Shown piece by piece: positions 12,105 through 24,349 of a stretch of DNA of 64,000 nt. The position numbers were made by a program, and so were the translations under genes. The notes under the pieces are model-generated. The model was not told the origin of the DNA. It saw only the letters and a list, made by a program, of their open reading frames with translations, and searched no databases. How positions within the stretch are numbered: the first letter of the stretch is position 1; every line of letters begins with the position of its first letter. Source of the stretch: Schistosoma haematobium (taxonomy: Eukaryota; Platyhelminthes; Trematoda; Strigeidida; Schistosomatidae); assembly GCF_000699445.3 (NCBI RefSeq), contig NC_067197.1, positions 13,150,152 to 13,214,151 of the forward strand, read 5' to 3'.

Positions 12105-13130
12105 ACAAATATTTGTTGATGAAAGCTAGTCTCGCTCTATCGATGCTTATCACATCTGTCTTTCCAGGTTTTTCTACGGTAGCTGTATTGTCTGTCATCG
12201 TAATCACGTTAAACGGACCGTCGTAACTCGGCTGCATAAATGGTTGTTCATCACCTGTTATAATGAATACGTGAGTTTTATTATGTAGTTCCTGAATTAT
12301 GAACGCTCGTCGTTGTTGTATTCTGAAAAAAGTTCATGTGCTTCCTCAGGCGTTGGACGAATTAGGCTATATCAGTCGGGACACTTTTACCTGAAGTGAA
12401 AAATTCTCCGGGTAAACGTAGAGTAGTTTCATATATCAACTTTACTGGAAAACATCCTATATCCTGTCTAACTATATCCTGTCTAATTGTAAGCATGAAT
12501 AGAAGAAGCTTATTAGCCCAGTCATTGTTAACAATAACGGATGTTGGGAACGCCTTTAACTGCCTATGCAGGCGGTCAGCCATTCCGTTTGCCATTAGAT
12601 GGTAGGATGTAGTCCGAATGCGCTTAATTCCGAAGAGTTCTGCAAGCTAATGGAAGAGTCAACTTTCGAATAAGGCTCCTCTACCGGTTGTGATAATCGC
12701 TGGTACGCCATAGTAAGAAATCCAATTTTCGGCTAGGGATTTGGCTATAGACTCGGCTGAAGTGTCTTTTATCGGTACCGCTATAGGCGATCGTGTAAAT
12801 CTATCGATACATGTAAAAATATAGTTATGTCTATTCGAAACTGGCAGTGGTCCCACGGTATTGATATGTATGTGTTCGAATCTAGTGTCTGAGTGAGAAA
12901 CTGAACCTATTGCGTAGCTAGTATGGCGATGAACTTTGACTTGAAACTTCATGCATACCTATGTCTAATTTCGCACATCGCGATTCATGTTTGGCCATAT
13001 GAAGCGTTCGCTGATTAGCGTCACTGTGGTTTTTATTTCCGGATGCGAAATGTTGTGCAAAGTTTTGCAGTGGTTTCGGGATGGACGTCCGCTGTCGGCC
13101 TGCCGACATATCACATATCACTTTTGCGCT
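12105..13130 (-). pseudogene. Gypsy 1 integrase
   Basis: Pieces in order: IHINTVGPLPVS and FTCIDRFTRSPIAVPI (first catalytic Asp present), GVPAIITTGRGALFES (second Asp of the usual TTDRG replaced by Gly), MANGMADRLHRQLKAF, then SYDGPFNVITMTDNTATVEK near 12200 in another frame. It is inactive. Confidence 0.75.
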
Positions 13131-13327
13131 ACTGAACTGAGCATCTTTGAATACTTAGATGTCGTATCATCGTATCTTAGTTTATTTAATCCAATGTCTG
13201 TCTCATGCAACTTTGCCAGACCGTGATAGTCGATTCCACTTGGTATAAGCGCGTTTATTATTGTTCTTGATAGTGCGTTAGCTACCTCATTTTCTCGACC
13301 CTTAATATATCGTTTATTGGACGTGAA

Positions 13328-13700
13328 CTAGGAAATAAATTCTGACTGTCGGATTTCCCTCGGAGAATAATTATCTTGCTTTGCGTTTAGTGCTGTCGTG
13401 AGCGGTTTGTGGTCAGTGTGCACGGTAGAATTCATACCTTCTACCATATGTCGAAAATGCTTTATTGGCAAGTAAATTGCTAGTGATTCTCTTCTGAAAG
13501 TGTTATATCTCGTATGTGTGGCATTCAATCTCTTCGAGAAAAATAAAAGCGGTTCCCATAAGCCATTAACTAACTGTTTTGGAACGACTTCTAGCGCCAC
13601 ATTCGATGCATCGGTCATGGTAGCTAATGATGTTACGGTCTGTCGTCCAGCTAGTGTTGTTTCACTGTTTAGTGCCTTCTTGGCGTTCTCGAATGCTTGA
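13328..13700 (-). pseudogene. Gypsy 1 RNase H
   Basis: Contains TDASNVALEVVPKQL, PLLFFSKRLNATHTRYNTF followed by RRESLAIYLPIKHFRHM and VHTDHKPLTTAL. These are the three conserved parts of gypsy RNase H, including TDAS and the HTDHKPL motif. The frame ends near 13328. Confidence 0.8.
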
Positions 13701-13825
13701 ATCGCCTATGCTGACAAATGGAATGTCCGGGTAAGACATCGTAACACATCAGTTAACGGTTGAATTATTGTTGCACAATTAAGAATAAAGCGTCTGTAAC
13801 AAGATATTATCCCGAGAAACTGTCG

Positions 13826-14203
13826 TCACTTCTTCCGTGAGTTGGGTAACGGATAATCTCTGATGGCATCGACTTCTGTTGAGATCGGCGTAATACCTTG
13901 AGAAGTTACTATGTGACCTAGGAACTGCAAGGATCCCTTTCCGAACTCACACGTCTCGACGTTTATGTAGATGCCACGTTCTCGTAATTGCATGAATAGT
14001 TGTCGTAGTCGCTGTAGATGCTCTTCCATAGTGGCGCTACCTACTAGCAAACCGTCGATGTGCTCATATACCACAGGTAAACTTCAGATGACCTGATCAA
14101 TAAATCGTCGAAATGTTCACACTGTGTTAGTCAATCCGGAAAGCGTGCGCAGAAATTCGTACACTTCGAATGAGGTCGTTACCGCTGCCTCAGGCGTTTT
14201 CTG
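13826..14203 (-). pseudogene. Gypsy 1 reverse transcriptase, C-terminal piece
   Basis: Continues from the other side of element C with KTPEAAVTTSFEVYEFLRTL, then a motif reading VYEHIDGLLVGS where YxDD is expected, then LQFLGHIVTSQGITP. The second catalytic Asp has become Gly, so this RT cannot be active. Confidence 0.75.
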
Positions 14204-14542
14204 TGGGATGACTTACTTTATTTACTTACGCCTGTTACTCCTAATGGAGCATAGGCCGCCGAACAGCATTCTCCAACCCATTCTGTCATGGGCCTTCCTT
14301 TCTGATTTCATCTAATTCTTGTTCATTTTTCTCATATCTATCTCCATTTCCCGACTTAATGTGTTCTTTGGTCTTCCTCTTTTCCTTTGGCCTTGAGGAT
14401 TCCATGTGAGGGCTTGTCTTGTGACGCAGATGGGTGCTTTCCCCAATGTGTGTCCTATCCACTTCCAGCGCCTCTTCCCGATTTCTTCCTCCGCTGGAAT
14501 TCGGATTGTTCTCTCCCACAGTAGGTTGTTGATGATGGTATC

Positions 14543-16702
14543 CTACCGACGGACGCGAAGTATTTTGTGTAGAAAACTGCTAATAAACACTTGTATCTTC
14601 TGGATGATGGCTTTCGTAGTTCTCCAGGTTTCTGCCCCATATAGTAGAACTATCTCGACATTTGTATTGAAAATCCTGACCTTGGTGTTGGTTGACAATT
14701 GTTTTGAGTTCCAGATGTTCCTCAGTTGTAAATATGCTGCTTTCGCTTTGCCAATCCGCGCCTTCACATCTGCATCAGATCCACCCTGTTCATCAATGAT
14801 GCTGCCCAAATATGTAAAGGTTTTTACATCTTCCAGATCTTCTCCGTCAATTGTGATTAGATTGGTGCATGCTGTGTTGTATCGGAGAATCTTGCTTTTC
14901 CCTTTGTGTATATTTAGACCTACTGCTGCTGAGGCTGCTGCCACACTGTTCGTCTTCTCCTGCATTTGCTGTGGCGTTTGGGATAGAAGGGCCAGATCAT
15001 CTGCGAAGTCTAGATCGTCCAACTGCATCCTACATGTCCATTGTATCCCGTGCTTCCCTTCAGATGTTGACGTCTTCATGATGCAGTCGATTACCAGAAG
15101 AAAGAGAAAGGGTGAGAGTAAGCAACCTTGCCTGACACCGGTCTTTACCTCGAACGACTTTGTCAACTGTCCTCCATGCACGATTTTGCAGTGTAATCCA
15201 TCATATGAATTCTGTATGATAGTGACTATCTTCTGAGGCACGCCGTAGTGTCTAAGAAGTTTCCATAGTGTTGTTCTGTCTACGCTATCAAATGCCTTTT
15301 CGTAGTTAATGAAGTTGATGTAGAGTGATGAATTCCATTCAATTGATTGTTCCACAATGATCCGTAGAGTTGCGATTTGGTCTGTACACGATCTATCCTT
15401 ACGGAATCCTGCCTGTTGGTCACGAAGTTGTGCGTCTACGCAGTCCTTCATCCTGTTTAACAATACCCTGTTGAAGACTTTTCCCGGTATTGAGAGAAGA
15501 GTGATGCCCGTGTAGTTATCACACTTGCTGAGATCGCCTTTCTGTGGTATTTTGATCAGAAGTCTTTCTTTCCAGTCTGTTGGTACTTGTTCCTCATCCC
15601 AAATCTTATTGTAGAGAATGTGGAGTATCCTTGCAGTTGCCGCTACGTCTGCTTTTAGTGCCTCTGCTGGAATGTTGTCTGGTTCTGCTGCTTTGCCACT
15701 CTCGATTTGTCTGACGGCCATGTTGATCTCTTCAATTGTTGGTGGGCCAACATTGATTAGGAGGTCCGTGGGTGCCGCTTCTATATTTGGTGAGTTCAGT
15801 AGGGCTGGTCGATTCAAGAGTTCTTTGAAGTGTTCTACCCACCTGTTTCGTTGTTCTTCAATGTTGGTGATTACCTCACCTTCCTTGCTTTTCACTGGTC
15901 GTTCTACTTTGCGGCAATTTCCAGAGAGTTTCTTTGTCGTGTCATACAGTTGTCTCATGTTTCCTTCTCTTGCAGCCTTTTCCGTCAATGTTAGATCTTC
16001 CACATATTTACGTTTGTCGGTTCTCATGCTCCTCTTCACTTGTTTGTTTACTTCTGTGTATTCAGCTTGTGCCTTGGTTTTTTCTGCTCTTGTTCGACTG
16101 GTATTGATTGCTGCCTTCTTGTTCCTTCTTTCTTGAATCTTATCCAGTGTATCAACAGTGATCCATTCCTTATGGTGGTGCTTCTTGTGATCCAGGACTT
16201 CATGACATGTTGAAGTGATTGCCTCTTTGACCCCCTTCCAGTTGCTATCCATAGTAGTTCCTTCTCCATTGAGTAGATCATGAAAGGCCTGGAACTTATT
16301 GCTGAGGACTATCTTGAATTTGTTGAGTTTGTTAGTATCCTGAAGAAAGGCCGTATTGAACTTTTGTGATGTTGTCCGCCCCATTGTCCAGTGTTTCTTG
16401 AGTTTCAACTTCATCTTGGCGACCAGCAAGTGATGATCTGATGATATATCAGCTCCTCTCTTGGTTCTCACGTCTTCCATCGTCCTCCTGAACTTTTTGT
16501 TGATGCAAATATGGTCGATTTGGTTTTGCGTGGTGTGATCCGGTGAAGTCCATGTGGTTTTGTGTATGCGTTTATGTGGGAATATGGTGCCGCCTATGAC
16601 CAGTTTATTGAAGGCACATAGGTTTGCAAATCCCTCACCATTTTCTTCTCTCTCTCCCAGTTCGTGTCGTCCCATGATGTCTTCATATTCAGTGTTTTCC
16701 AT
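14543..16702 (-). pseudogene. Element C endonuclease-reverse transcriptase ORF
   Basis: 719 residues open, from MENTEYEDIMGRHELG through ISSDHHLLVAKMKLK (endonuclease end) and RT motifs: [61 protein letters not shown] and [10 protein letters not shown]. It ends after HKILRVRR by a frameshift. The remaining C-terminus (GRNREEAL..., about 14286-14540) continues in another frame. Upstream, an in-frame TAA near 16813 separates it from the MNVIQCYAPTND part. Confidence 0.85.
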
Positions 16703-17043
16703 TCCAACCTTGGCATTTAAGTCGCCCCTCAGAATGGTCAGGTCCTTTGTTGGGCACTTCTTGACGATTGACTGCAGCCTATCGAAGAATTGATCTTTAG
16801 CGTCTTCATCTTAGTCGTTGGTAGGCGCATAGCATTGGATGACATTCATTGTAATGCCTTGTTTCTTTGTTTTGAAGGAGGCTTTGATGATGCTTGGTCC
16901 ATGAGATTCCCGTCCTACAAGTGCTTTTGTGCTTGTTTGGACAGCATCAATGCAACTCCTTGTGTATGTGAGGCGTCTTCTTCATCATGGCCGGAGTATA
17001 GCAGAAGCTCCCCTGAAGCTAGTCCTTGTTGTCCAACCTTCGT

Positions 17044-17235
17044 TCAATGTGTTTCACTGATCCTAAGCACCTCTAGGTCGTATCTACTCATTTCTGCAGC
17101 AATTTCGAAGACTCTACCGGTCTCCCACATTGAACGAGTATTCCGTGTACCTAAACAAATGGTTGCTCTGGTTGTCAGAAGGGGCATCGGCTTCGTGATT
17201 TCAGAAGGAACTCGAATTTCATCATGAGGCATCAT
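17044..17235 (-). pseudogene. Element C endonuclease N-terminus
   Basis: Encodes RATICLGTRNTRSMWETG and LEVLRISETH, the start of the RTE endonuclease. It differs from element B mainly by substitutions (for example W to R in the WNVRTM motif) and by further frame breaks down to 16830. Confidence 0.65.
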
Positions 17236-17433
17236 AGTTCTTCTAAATGAAGACCTTCTGACTCCCAGGGCAGAGGTTAAGAAAGGTTTGAATAATTTTT
17301 TCTGGTTAGCATTTTTTAGCGAGTTGGTTTTCTACGGGATGAGGTCGCTAACCCCATACCCAAATCTCCTTTATCCGGGCTTGGGACAGGCAGTAGCCCC
17401 CGGAAGGACTCCAGGCGGAGTTTGTGGAGTGAC

Positions 17434-17568
17434 AGGAATATAAAAATATGCTCTAACCAGGTCGATCTTCCAGAAGACAGTAGCGCCTTTCGCACTGCTG
17501 GTAAAATCGTCAATGTGCGATATACGATATCTGTCGGTTACTATTTGTTTGTGGTCGATAGTCTCCAC
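17434..17568 (-). pseudogene. Gypsy 1 reverse transcriptase, N-terminal piece
   Basis: Contains RYRISHIDDFTSSAKGATVF followed by the motif A region KIDLVRAYFYIPVTPQT (RT motif D-L-x-x-A-Y). The frame then enters the 5' end of element C. Confidence 0.75.
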
Positions 17569-17704
17569 ACAGTCTAACTCCGCTATCCTCCTTCGGAGCC
17601 ATGTGTGATGGGGATTCTCATGGGCTGCTCAAAGACCTTACAATTCCTAGTCTCATAAGCTTGCCAGATCCTTGTTTCGCGGTTTTTAATCTTCTCTGGT
17701 CTTA

Positions 17705-17989
17705 TCACGGCCTTGCGTTAATTGGTGGTCCGTTTGTTATATGATGTTGAATGGAGTGTTTGAGATCTGTTTTACTGTACGTTACGTTCGTGAGTTCAAG
17801 AACCTCCTTTAACAACGATTTACATGAATCATCGCGGCTTTTATTTATTACTAGGTTCATGGAAACGGATTCCGTAAGTGTTTCCCTTATCGCTGTGGTG
17901 TGACCACCGTTTATAAGTCTGTGACGCTGTGAGTCTACGAGTGGATCAAAGTTACGTAGGAAATTGATGCCTATTATGGGAACTGACAC
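17705..17989 (-). pseudogene. Gypsy 1 protease end and linker
   Basis: Encodes SVPIIGINFLRNFDPLVDSQ, the C-terminal signature of retropepsins in gypsy elements, followed by a linker to RT. The catalytic D-T/S-G lies upstream in a broken part. Confidence 0.65.
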
Positions 17990-18429
17990 ATCAGCTATGA
18001 TAAAGTCTCGGCGGTACGAAGCTCTTCGTCAGAAATCTAGGAACAACTTTCGTTTGCAATGTCTTAATATTCGATTTGTTTGCCGCTCTTAGCACTAATG
18101 TATTAACGTTTTTTCTCCCTTCGCTTATCGGCGGTACTACGCTGATTTTCGCCCTCGTATTAACTAAGAATTAAGCGCCCATTACTCTTTCCTGGACATA
18201 AAATAAACGATTGTTTTTAGGAGCAGTGCTAGTTATCTCAGCCGTTATCTACAACTGATAGAATCGTTTGAATTTACATGGTGATCTACATTTTTGAGCT
18301 CTATTATCGTACGTTTGGTGGTACCATCATAATGTAAAAGAATGAGCGTCTCCTGGGGCATCATCAATTTCTGTATCTTGATCTAATTCGCGACCATCTT
18401 CTTTGTCTTTCGTTCTGACTAAAGTTCGT

Positions 18430-18989
18430 TAGTTTGCGGCATAAAACATTATCTTTTTGTAACGCATCGATTCTTTCATCTGTTCTGGTACTATGCCTTT
18501 ATGGACTCGTGTGTATTGTTCTCTCATATATCCTGTCAGCTATTTTAGCGATGTTGTCTATGTTTGCATTGCTATTTCTAACTGCAAGAACCTGTTGCTC
18601 ACTCAGTGGGAGTCGTCGCAGCCACAACCGATAAAATATGTTCCTATCTACCTTTCTGTATCCGATTATGCGGCTAATATGATTTTTAACTGTAATGAAG
18701 TCCCATGTCCGGTTCGCACTTGACTGAGCAACTGCTCAACGGATTGCCAGCCGTTTAACGAGACAGCACTTATCACTGCCTGCTTTAAGATCTTTTATGG
18801 GTTTTCTGTGTCCAGCTTAGCTAAGACCTCTCGCACATTGTCTGCTTCTTCGTCCAGAAGTAGTGAGCTCTCTGTGAGTGAATACGGTTGGTTACAAAAT
18901 AATATTCAAGTTTAATAATTCAAAGTTGAGGGTCACTGACTGTAAAAGACAATAATAGACCTCACGGGCGGCGTTTGTGGAGGGTCCAT
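18430..18989 (-). pseudogene. Gypsy 1 gag remnant
   Basis: An ATG at 18989 begins MDPPQTPPVRSIIVFYSQ and is followed by a stop. Gag-like sequence continues in pieces: VREVLAKLDTENP, then FYRLWLRRLPLSEQQVLAVR and NIDNIAKIADRIYE. This is typical of capsid regions in this gypsy group. It is broken by stops and shifts. Confidence 0.55.
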
Positions 18990-19334
18990 CGTATCGTTAT
19001 TTGAAGACATATTTATAAAATTTAGTATATAGTGTAAATTTCACTAATGGAAATGGACCCACAAAAACAATTATAATAAGAAATGGTACAATTTACAACA
19101 TAGAACAGACTTAATAAATTGGACCAATGTATAAATCGTTCGTGAAAAATCGTTATTTATCATGAGTATTATCGCTAGGTTTAATAATGTTTGTGAGGTA
19201 ATATACTTGTTATTAAAAGAGTGATATAATATATCTACAACCATGATTATAATCCAAATGATAATCCGAATTCAGACAGAGCGCGTTGAGTTTTCGAAAT
19301 CAGATTATATCGTTGAAAAGTATTCCATGTTCGT

Positions 19335-19360
19335 ACGTTGGGTTACCAATTCTGTAGTGT
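19335..19360 (-). promoter_or_regulatory. Possible primer binding site and LTR edge of gypsy 1
   Basis: On the minus strand the sequence ...cactacagaattggtaacccaacg places TGG with a run that could pair to a tRNA 3' end, just after a possible LTR end (CACTACA). It lies about 350 bases upstream of the gag ATG, a normal leader distance. Without a second LTR it stays tentative. Confidence 0.35.
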
Positions 19361-19619
19361 CTTTGCTTCGTTAATAAATCACACGGATGACAGTTATAAT
19401 ATAAATCTCAACGGTTTTTGAAATCAAAACTAAAAGAGAAGCGACGACTACAGTTTACTAGAGGACGGTGCAGGTCTCAAAGCTGTAGGCACATTGAACG
19501 TAGTTGAATCGGAGGGGCGAATAAATATATGAGAATAATTACATAGGCAAACTTATAGTCAAATAGCATAAGCGTGCAGTAAGGTTAAGCAAGGATTAAT
19601 AATAGGATTTGAGTACGTA

Positions 19620-22600
19620 TATACGTGGGAAGGAGGGATCATCGAGTGATAATTAATAATAATAATTTATTCTCAAATATCAGCTTGTTACATGAGGAAT
19701 GCCAGTTTACAGGCAAGATCAAATTGTTACAAAAGACATTATTTTTACTGTAGTAAATTACTCAGCTGGGCTAATATTTTATAAGATGTGAATGAAGATG
19801 GTTTTAGTGAGAATTGTATTTTCAACATCACAGTTGGCGCGCTTTATGAAGGCTTGATGGTCAAGAATAGATGCATGTCAAGTTGGGGGCTTTTATAAAT
19901 TCGCAACCTTATATCTCTTTAGAATGCCTAAGGCTTTGATGATGGTGCAGGACGAAGTCACCCGTTTCATATCTGTTTTCAGTGGCATATCTGAAGGGGG
20001 CTAAAAAAGGATGCAAGAAAAAGAAAAGACGAGAAGCAGAGCAGACAACGTTCATGAAAGAATAGTTAAGGTATGACTACTCAGTATGGGATTATGTGTA
20101 GTTATAAAATATAGTGGTGAAAACAGTATTCTGATACACAGGTGACTGCCGCCCTTTCCTGTCCAAGCTATTCGAGCCCATTTTTGCAGATTTTATGGGG
20201 TTTTGAGCAGCCATCGTTTTTAGCGAACTATCTAGTTTGCTTGCAATAGGATTACTCAGTAGGAAGTGAAACCAATTCAGCGTTCTTAACACGATTTAAT
20301 GAGGTATTTTGCATAATAAATCAGCATCAATACCATTGGTTCGTGACATTCCACTAGACCATAAGGAGCCGTATATATATATTTGTACAACATGTATTTA
20401 ATCTATACGTAAGATAACATACTACCAAGATAAAGTGCGTTGTTCTCAAGCAAAACATATCTGACTGCACATTAATCTGATGCTTCTTAGTTCTGACTAT
20501 CGCTGCAACATATTTACAAATGTCACTAAGATAACTACATCAACCTCTTACAAAGGGTCTGTATTATCTCCATTATGTTCTTAACTGTAGTGCCATAAGG
20601 CATATATCAAAATTTAAATATTGTGGTTGCGTTTTTCAGGTCTTTTTATCCAGTGTCAGATAGCACGTTGACCTAGCATATACATACGTTATATTACGTT
20701 GCTTTGATGCCCTTTGAATTTACTTTACGCTAGCCCAACCATGGTCATTTTGTCACAGGCATCTGTTTGTACGAATTTGGCTGTCACATTAGTTGCCTTA
20801 AATAGAGTTCGTCCTAGTTAGAACCACAGCCAAAACAAAAATACTTATTTCCCACTCATTACTGCCCAATCATTAACCCGTTGTTCTATCAGTACTTTGA
20901 TTAATGCTCACACGTACTATCATATTGTAATATTGATTAGTCCGCGGCTAATTACCGCGATCGATGCAAAAAAGTGATTAACTATATTTATGTTTGGCTA
21001 TGATAGTTCATTAACAAGCTTCAATAGCATTTAAACGCTTCAGTGAAATAGGTTTGTTAGAACATCAAGAACTAGCAAATAAGGCCTCCGATAAATAAAC
21101 ACCGGCTAGTAATGTATGCAAGGATCTTATTCTTCACCTTGTTCCTTCAATTAGTATTTCCCTTTATTTAAAATTGTTCGCTATCCCGTAACATCTTTCA
21201 TTTCGACTAATTTCCACTTTTCGAGTTCCATTGAGGAACGACGAAGCCAATATTCGAGAAACTTATGGTGAGACTAAGCTATGAAATTTCTGCAATCTTT
21301 ACTTCATTTCAGATGGTTTATGCATTAACAACCACATAATTATGTGGACTCTTGGATTTGTGTTGAATCAATCAAGTGACAAAATGTCAACAGCTTCAAG
21401 CGCCCTGGAATTAGTTACCCTACTGAATGCTTAACTTGGTTCCTTTTTGGTCTTCACCATTTGTCGCAACTGGTTTTGTGTGCGTCGAATCCATCGGACA
21501 GTATAAACTTTGCTGGATGATTTGCTGTTCTTGTACTTGAAATATGTGTATTTTCACTTATATTAGCCGTATATATCTCATACGAACTACTCCCAAAACG
21601 TTTGTGCCGTAAGATATATTCAATATCTATACACGACAACATACTACATCACTTTCGAATTTACCCCATTAATGACAAAGCTCCATACCATTATCGTAGA
21701 CATGAGTTGGGAGTCATACTCCCCTTGGTTGTAGCTTATGCTCTCCCTGGTAAGCACGTGGGCGTCACTCACTCTTTATCATCTTGTAAAATTTATTTAG
21801 CCGGAAGCATTGCGGCACACAGACTTTGCAGATTTCAGTAGTTTTTTAATCACTATATTTCACATAAGTCGTTTCCTGCCTTATGCTAAACCCCATACTC
21901 GCAACTGACATGTATGCACCTTCAGCCAGTAAATATGGATATAAATAACCGGCTTGCTGTACACGAAATCACTTAGTTCAGAACATGTGTCTAATGGACC
22001 CATTCATATTTAACTATTTATTGTCAGCTGTCTGTCCAAAATTCACATAGTCTGCACTTCCACGCAAAATAATTTTTGATATTCGTTCAAATGCATTAGT
22101 AGTTTTATTAAATCCTATCACGGTTAAATAATAATTAAATAGAGGAAAATCTCCCTGCAACCAACTAAACCATAATAAACTTGACAAACGACCTGGAATA
22201 TTAGTTATACTTCTGTTCCTTTAGTTGACCTACTAATGCAGATGCAATTTGTAATCACCACATACGGACGGTACACCGGCATAAACACTAATTAAAAGCG
22301 GTATCTTGCATTATTTGTTGTGAGATATGATGATAATATTTAACGGAATACTGTTAACTAGCCGTGTTGTCGAGGTTGACGAGATTGATTATAAACCCGA
22401 CTTCCTACAAGTACCATACTGTGAGTATTTGTAGTGGTAAATAGATCCTCAAAATCAGTATCTCTGCAAGTCTTCAACATTTGGTGCCAGCTGCATTGGC
22501 TTAAATGGACTCACCTAGCTGAGGGCGCTCGATTACTCATCCACACCAGATCACGAGTGGGTACGCCCTGCTTCACATCTCCTACGACCTGTAGCCTGTT

Positions 22601-24340
22601 TTGTACTTCCCAATATATCGATATTCTGTCAAATATATCATCAGGTGTTGTTAAACTCCAAATACTTGTAGCACATTTAAATGTAATCGTGTTCCTGTCT
22701 GAAATTGATGATAACTTCGGTTAACACAGATGATGCAGTTCGGCCCACATCTGCCACGAAACTTCGAAATAAAATATTTCATCACAAAAACCATATCTCA
22801 GCTATTATTCATCAAAAGATCGTCATTCCGATAATGTTATATCACAATTTAGTCGTGATTTGTCAAGAAAATGATTTTGACTGGCGTGTTGTCTGTAAAA
22901 AGTGAAGTTGTATTCAGTAACGTAACACAACTGCTTATTTCATACGGTTTTGACAGATACCACGATAACACCTGAAACTCAGGGAAACATCCAGCGAGGA
23001 TTAGTAACACATGCCCTGTTTGTTATTACATTTATGCGATGTCTCCGCTGTTTTTCACGACAAGGACATTAAGGGGTTGTAATCTTCGAATGCCTATCCA
23101 CCACGTAACATGAATTTCTTCCGTCTCAACGTGTAGCTACTATTGAACTTTGTGGTACTTTATCAGTTTACGAGGCGCGAAGGTATATGTTAACAGTGTA
23201 ACACGGTAAGATAAAAACGTTCCCTGACTTAGAATTATCGATTGATTGACTGTGTGGATCGATGCCATTATTTTTGGCAGCTTAAGTTAGTTAGAAGCTA
23301 ATTGAGCTGAAAATTTGTACGCATCTCATTGGGGATTTACTCCAATGACAATCCCATCAAACTGATCGAGTCGTTCACTACACTACCATGATTTGAGTTA
23401 TATATATTTGTCAGTAGGTTTGAATAATCGTGTTAGTCTACAGATTTCCACTTTATTGACAAATGGCATGGAGTGCACTTTTGGCCAGCAGAGGCGGAAA
23501 TGTACCATTTGAGTCAGTTGCCGAAGCATTGGTATCTAAATAAACATTCAGCATAGTTTGAATCAGATTAAATAAATCAGTATTAATCCAACCAGCGTGT
23601 GTTTAACTTTCTAAAATGTAGTATCATCTCAGTCTAACATTGAAGCTAGGAGAAACATTGGTAGGCCTGTCTCATGTTTTCATTGCTGGTATATATTTAC
23701 TTAAAATTATCATATCAAAAGCTTGAAGTTAAGCTGGTCAAAACAGCCATAGACATGCTAGCTTTAGGGAAAAATTACTCAGGTTGACCGAACAAACTGC
23801 TATAAATGAGAGAGCTCTCATCAAAATACGTTATTTATGATACTACTGAATAACTCTCGCTTCATCTGTCTCTAACCGTCTACAAACAAAACCCAAATAT
23901 TTTCCACTTACCAGACTGTAAATCACACCCTTTTTGGTTTATTTATGTTACATGACTACAATTTAATAAGTTTCCTTAGTTTCTGTGACCTGTTGATTGA
24001 GTTTCATGTACCCTGACTAATCAGGCATATCTACATGATCAAAGTGAACAACTAAATAATTAACTTGTCTCCACCATTTTGGTTATCATCTGTATTACAG
24101 AAATCATATCTAAATATCCTGAAAAAGGAATGGTGAATGACGTCTGTAATTACACTTTTATGTACATCGGAGTAACAACTTCGAGTTAGTACAACGTTCT
24201 TATTTGGTAAAACGCAGTGAAAATTAGTTCATATTTTCGGGATGTAGTCTTGAATTGATTTTAAACGAATATATTTGGTTAAATTTACCTTGTCATAAGC
24301 TGGTCTCATGTTGGAATTCCGTTTTAAATAGGTTAAACAC
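19620..24340. other. Intergenic stretch, no gene recognised
   Basis: AT-rich DNA with only short random frames on both strands. I saw no exon with flanking splice sites, no RT or integrase motif, and no clear tandem repeat. Base 22480-22620 is locally GC-richer with a short open frame but has no recognised relative. Confidence 0.5.
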
Positions 24341-24349
24341 AGGCCTTCA

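Larger units (their letters stand above)
14213..17420 (-). mobile_element. Element C: RTE-like retrotransposon inserted in gypsy 1
   Basis: Same family as element B: same (GTAA)-type 3' tail and the same 5' untranslated start (17310-17420). Flanking gypsy RT sequence gives an imperfect 13-bp target duplication, tctgtgggatgac at 14200-14212 and tttgtggagtgac at 17421-17433. It is near full length but with frameshifts at both ends of the ORF. Confidence 0.88.
12090..19620 (-). mobile_element. Gypsy element 1: decayed Ty3/gypsy LTR retrotransposon, split by element C
   Basis: Read on the minus strand: leader with a possible primer binding site (about 19335-19348), gag from 18989, protease near 17950, RT split between 17434-17568 and 13826-14203, RNase H (13328-13700), integrase (12360-13130) and a GPY/F-type end (SYDGPFNVI, about 12200). 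The style resembles the CsRn1/Boudicca group. Many frames are broken and two catalytic residues are lost. No 3' LTR matching the leader side was found on the left. Confidence 0.8.

Noticed and set aside
14406..15236. 276-codon plus-strand frame
   Set aside because: Antisense shadow of the element C reverse transcriptase, which has clear RT motifs on the minus strand.
22480..22620. GC-richer 140-base segment as an exon or integrase end
   Set aside because: No splice sites and no family motif that I can name.
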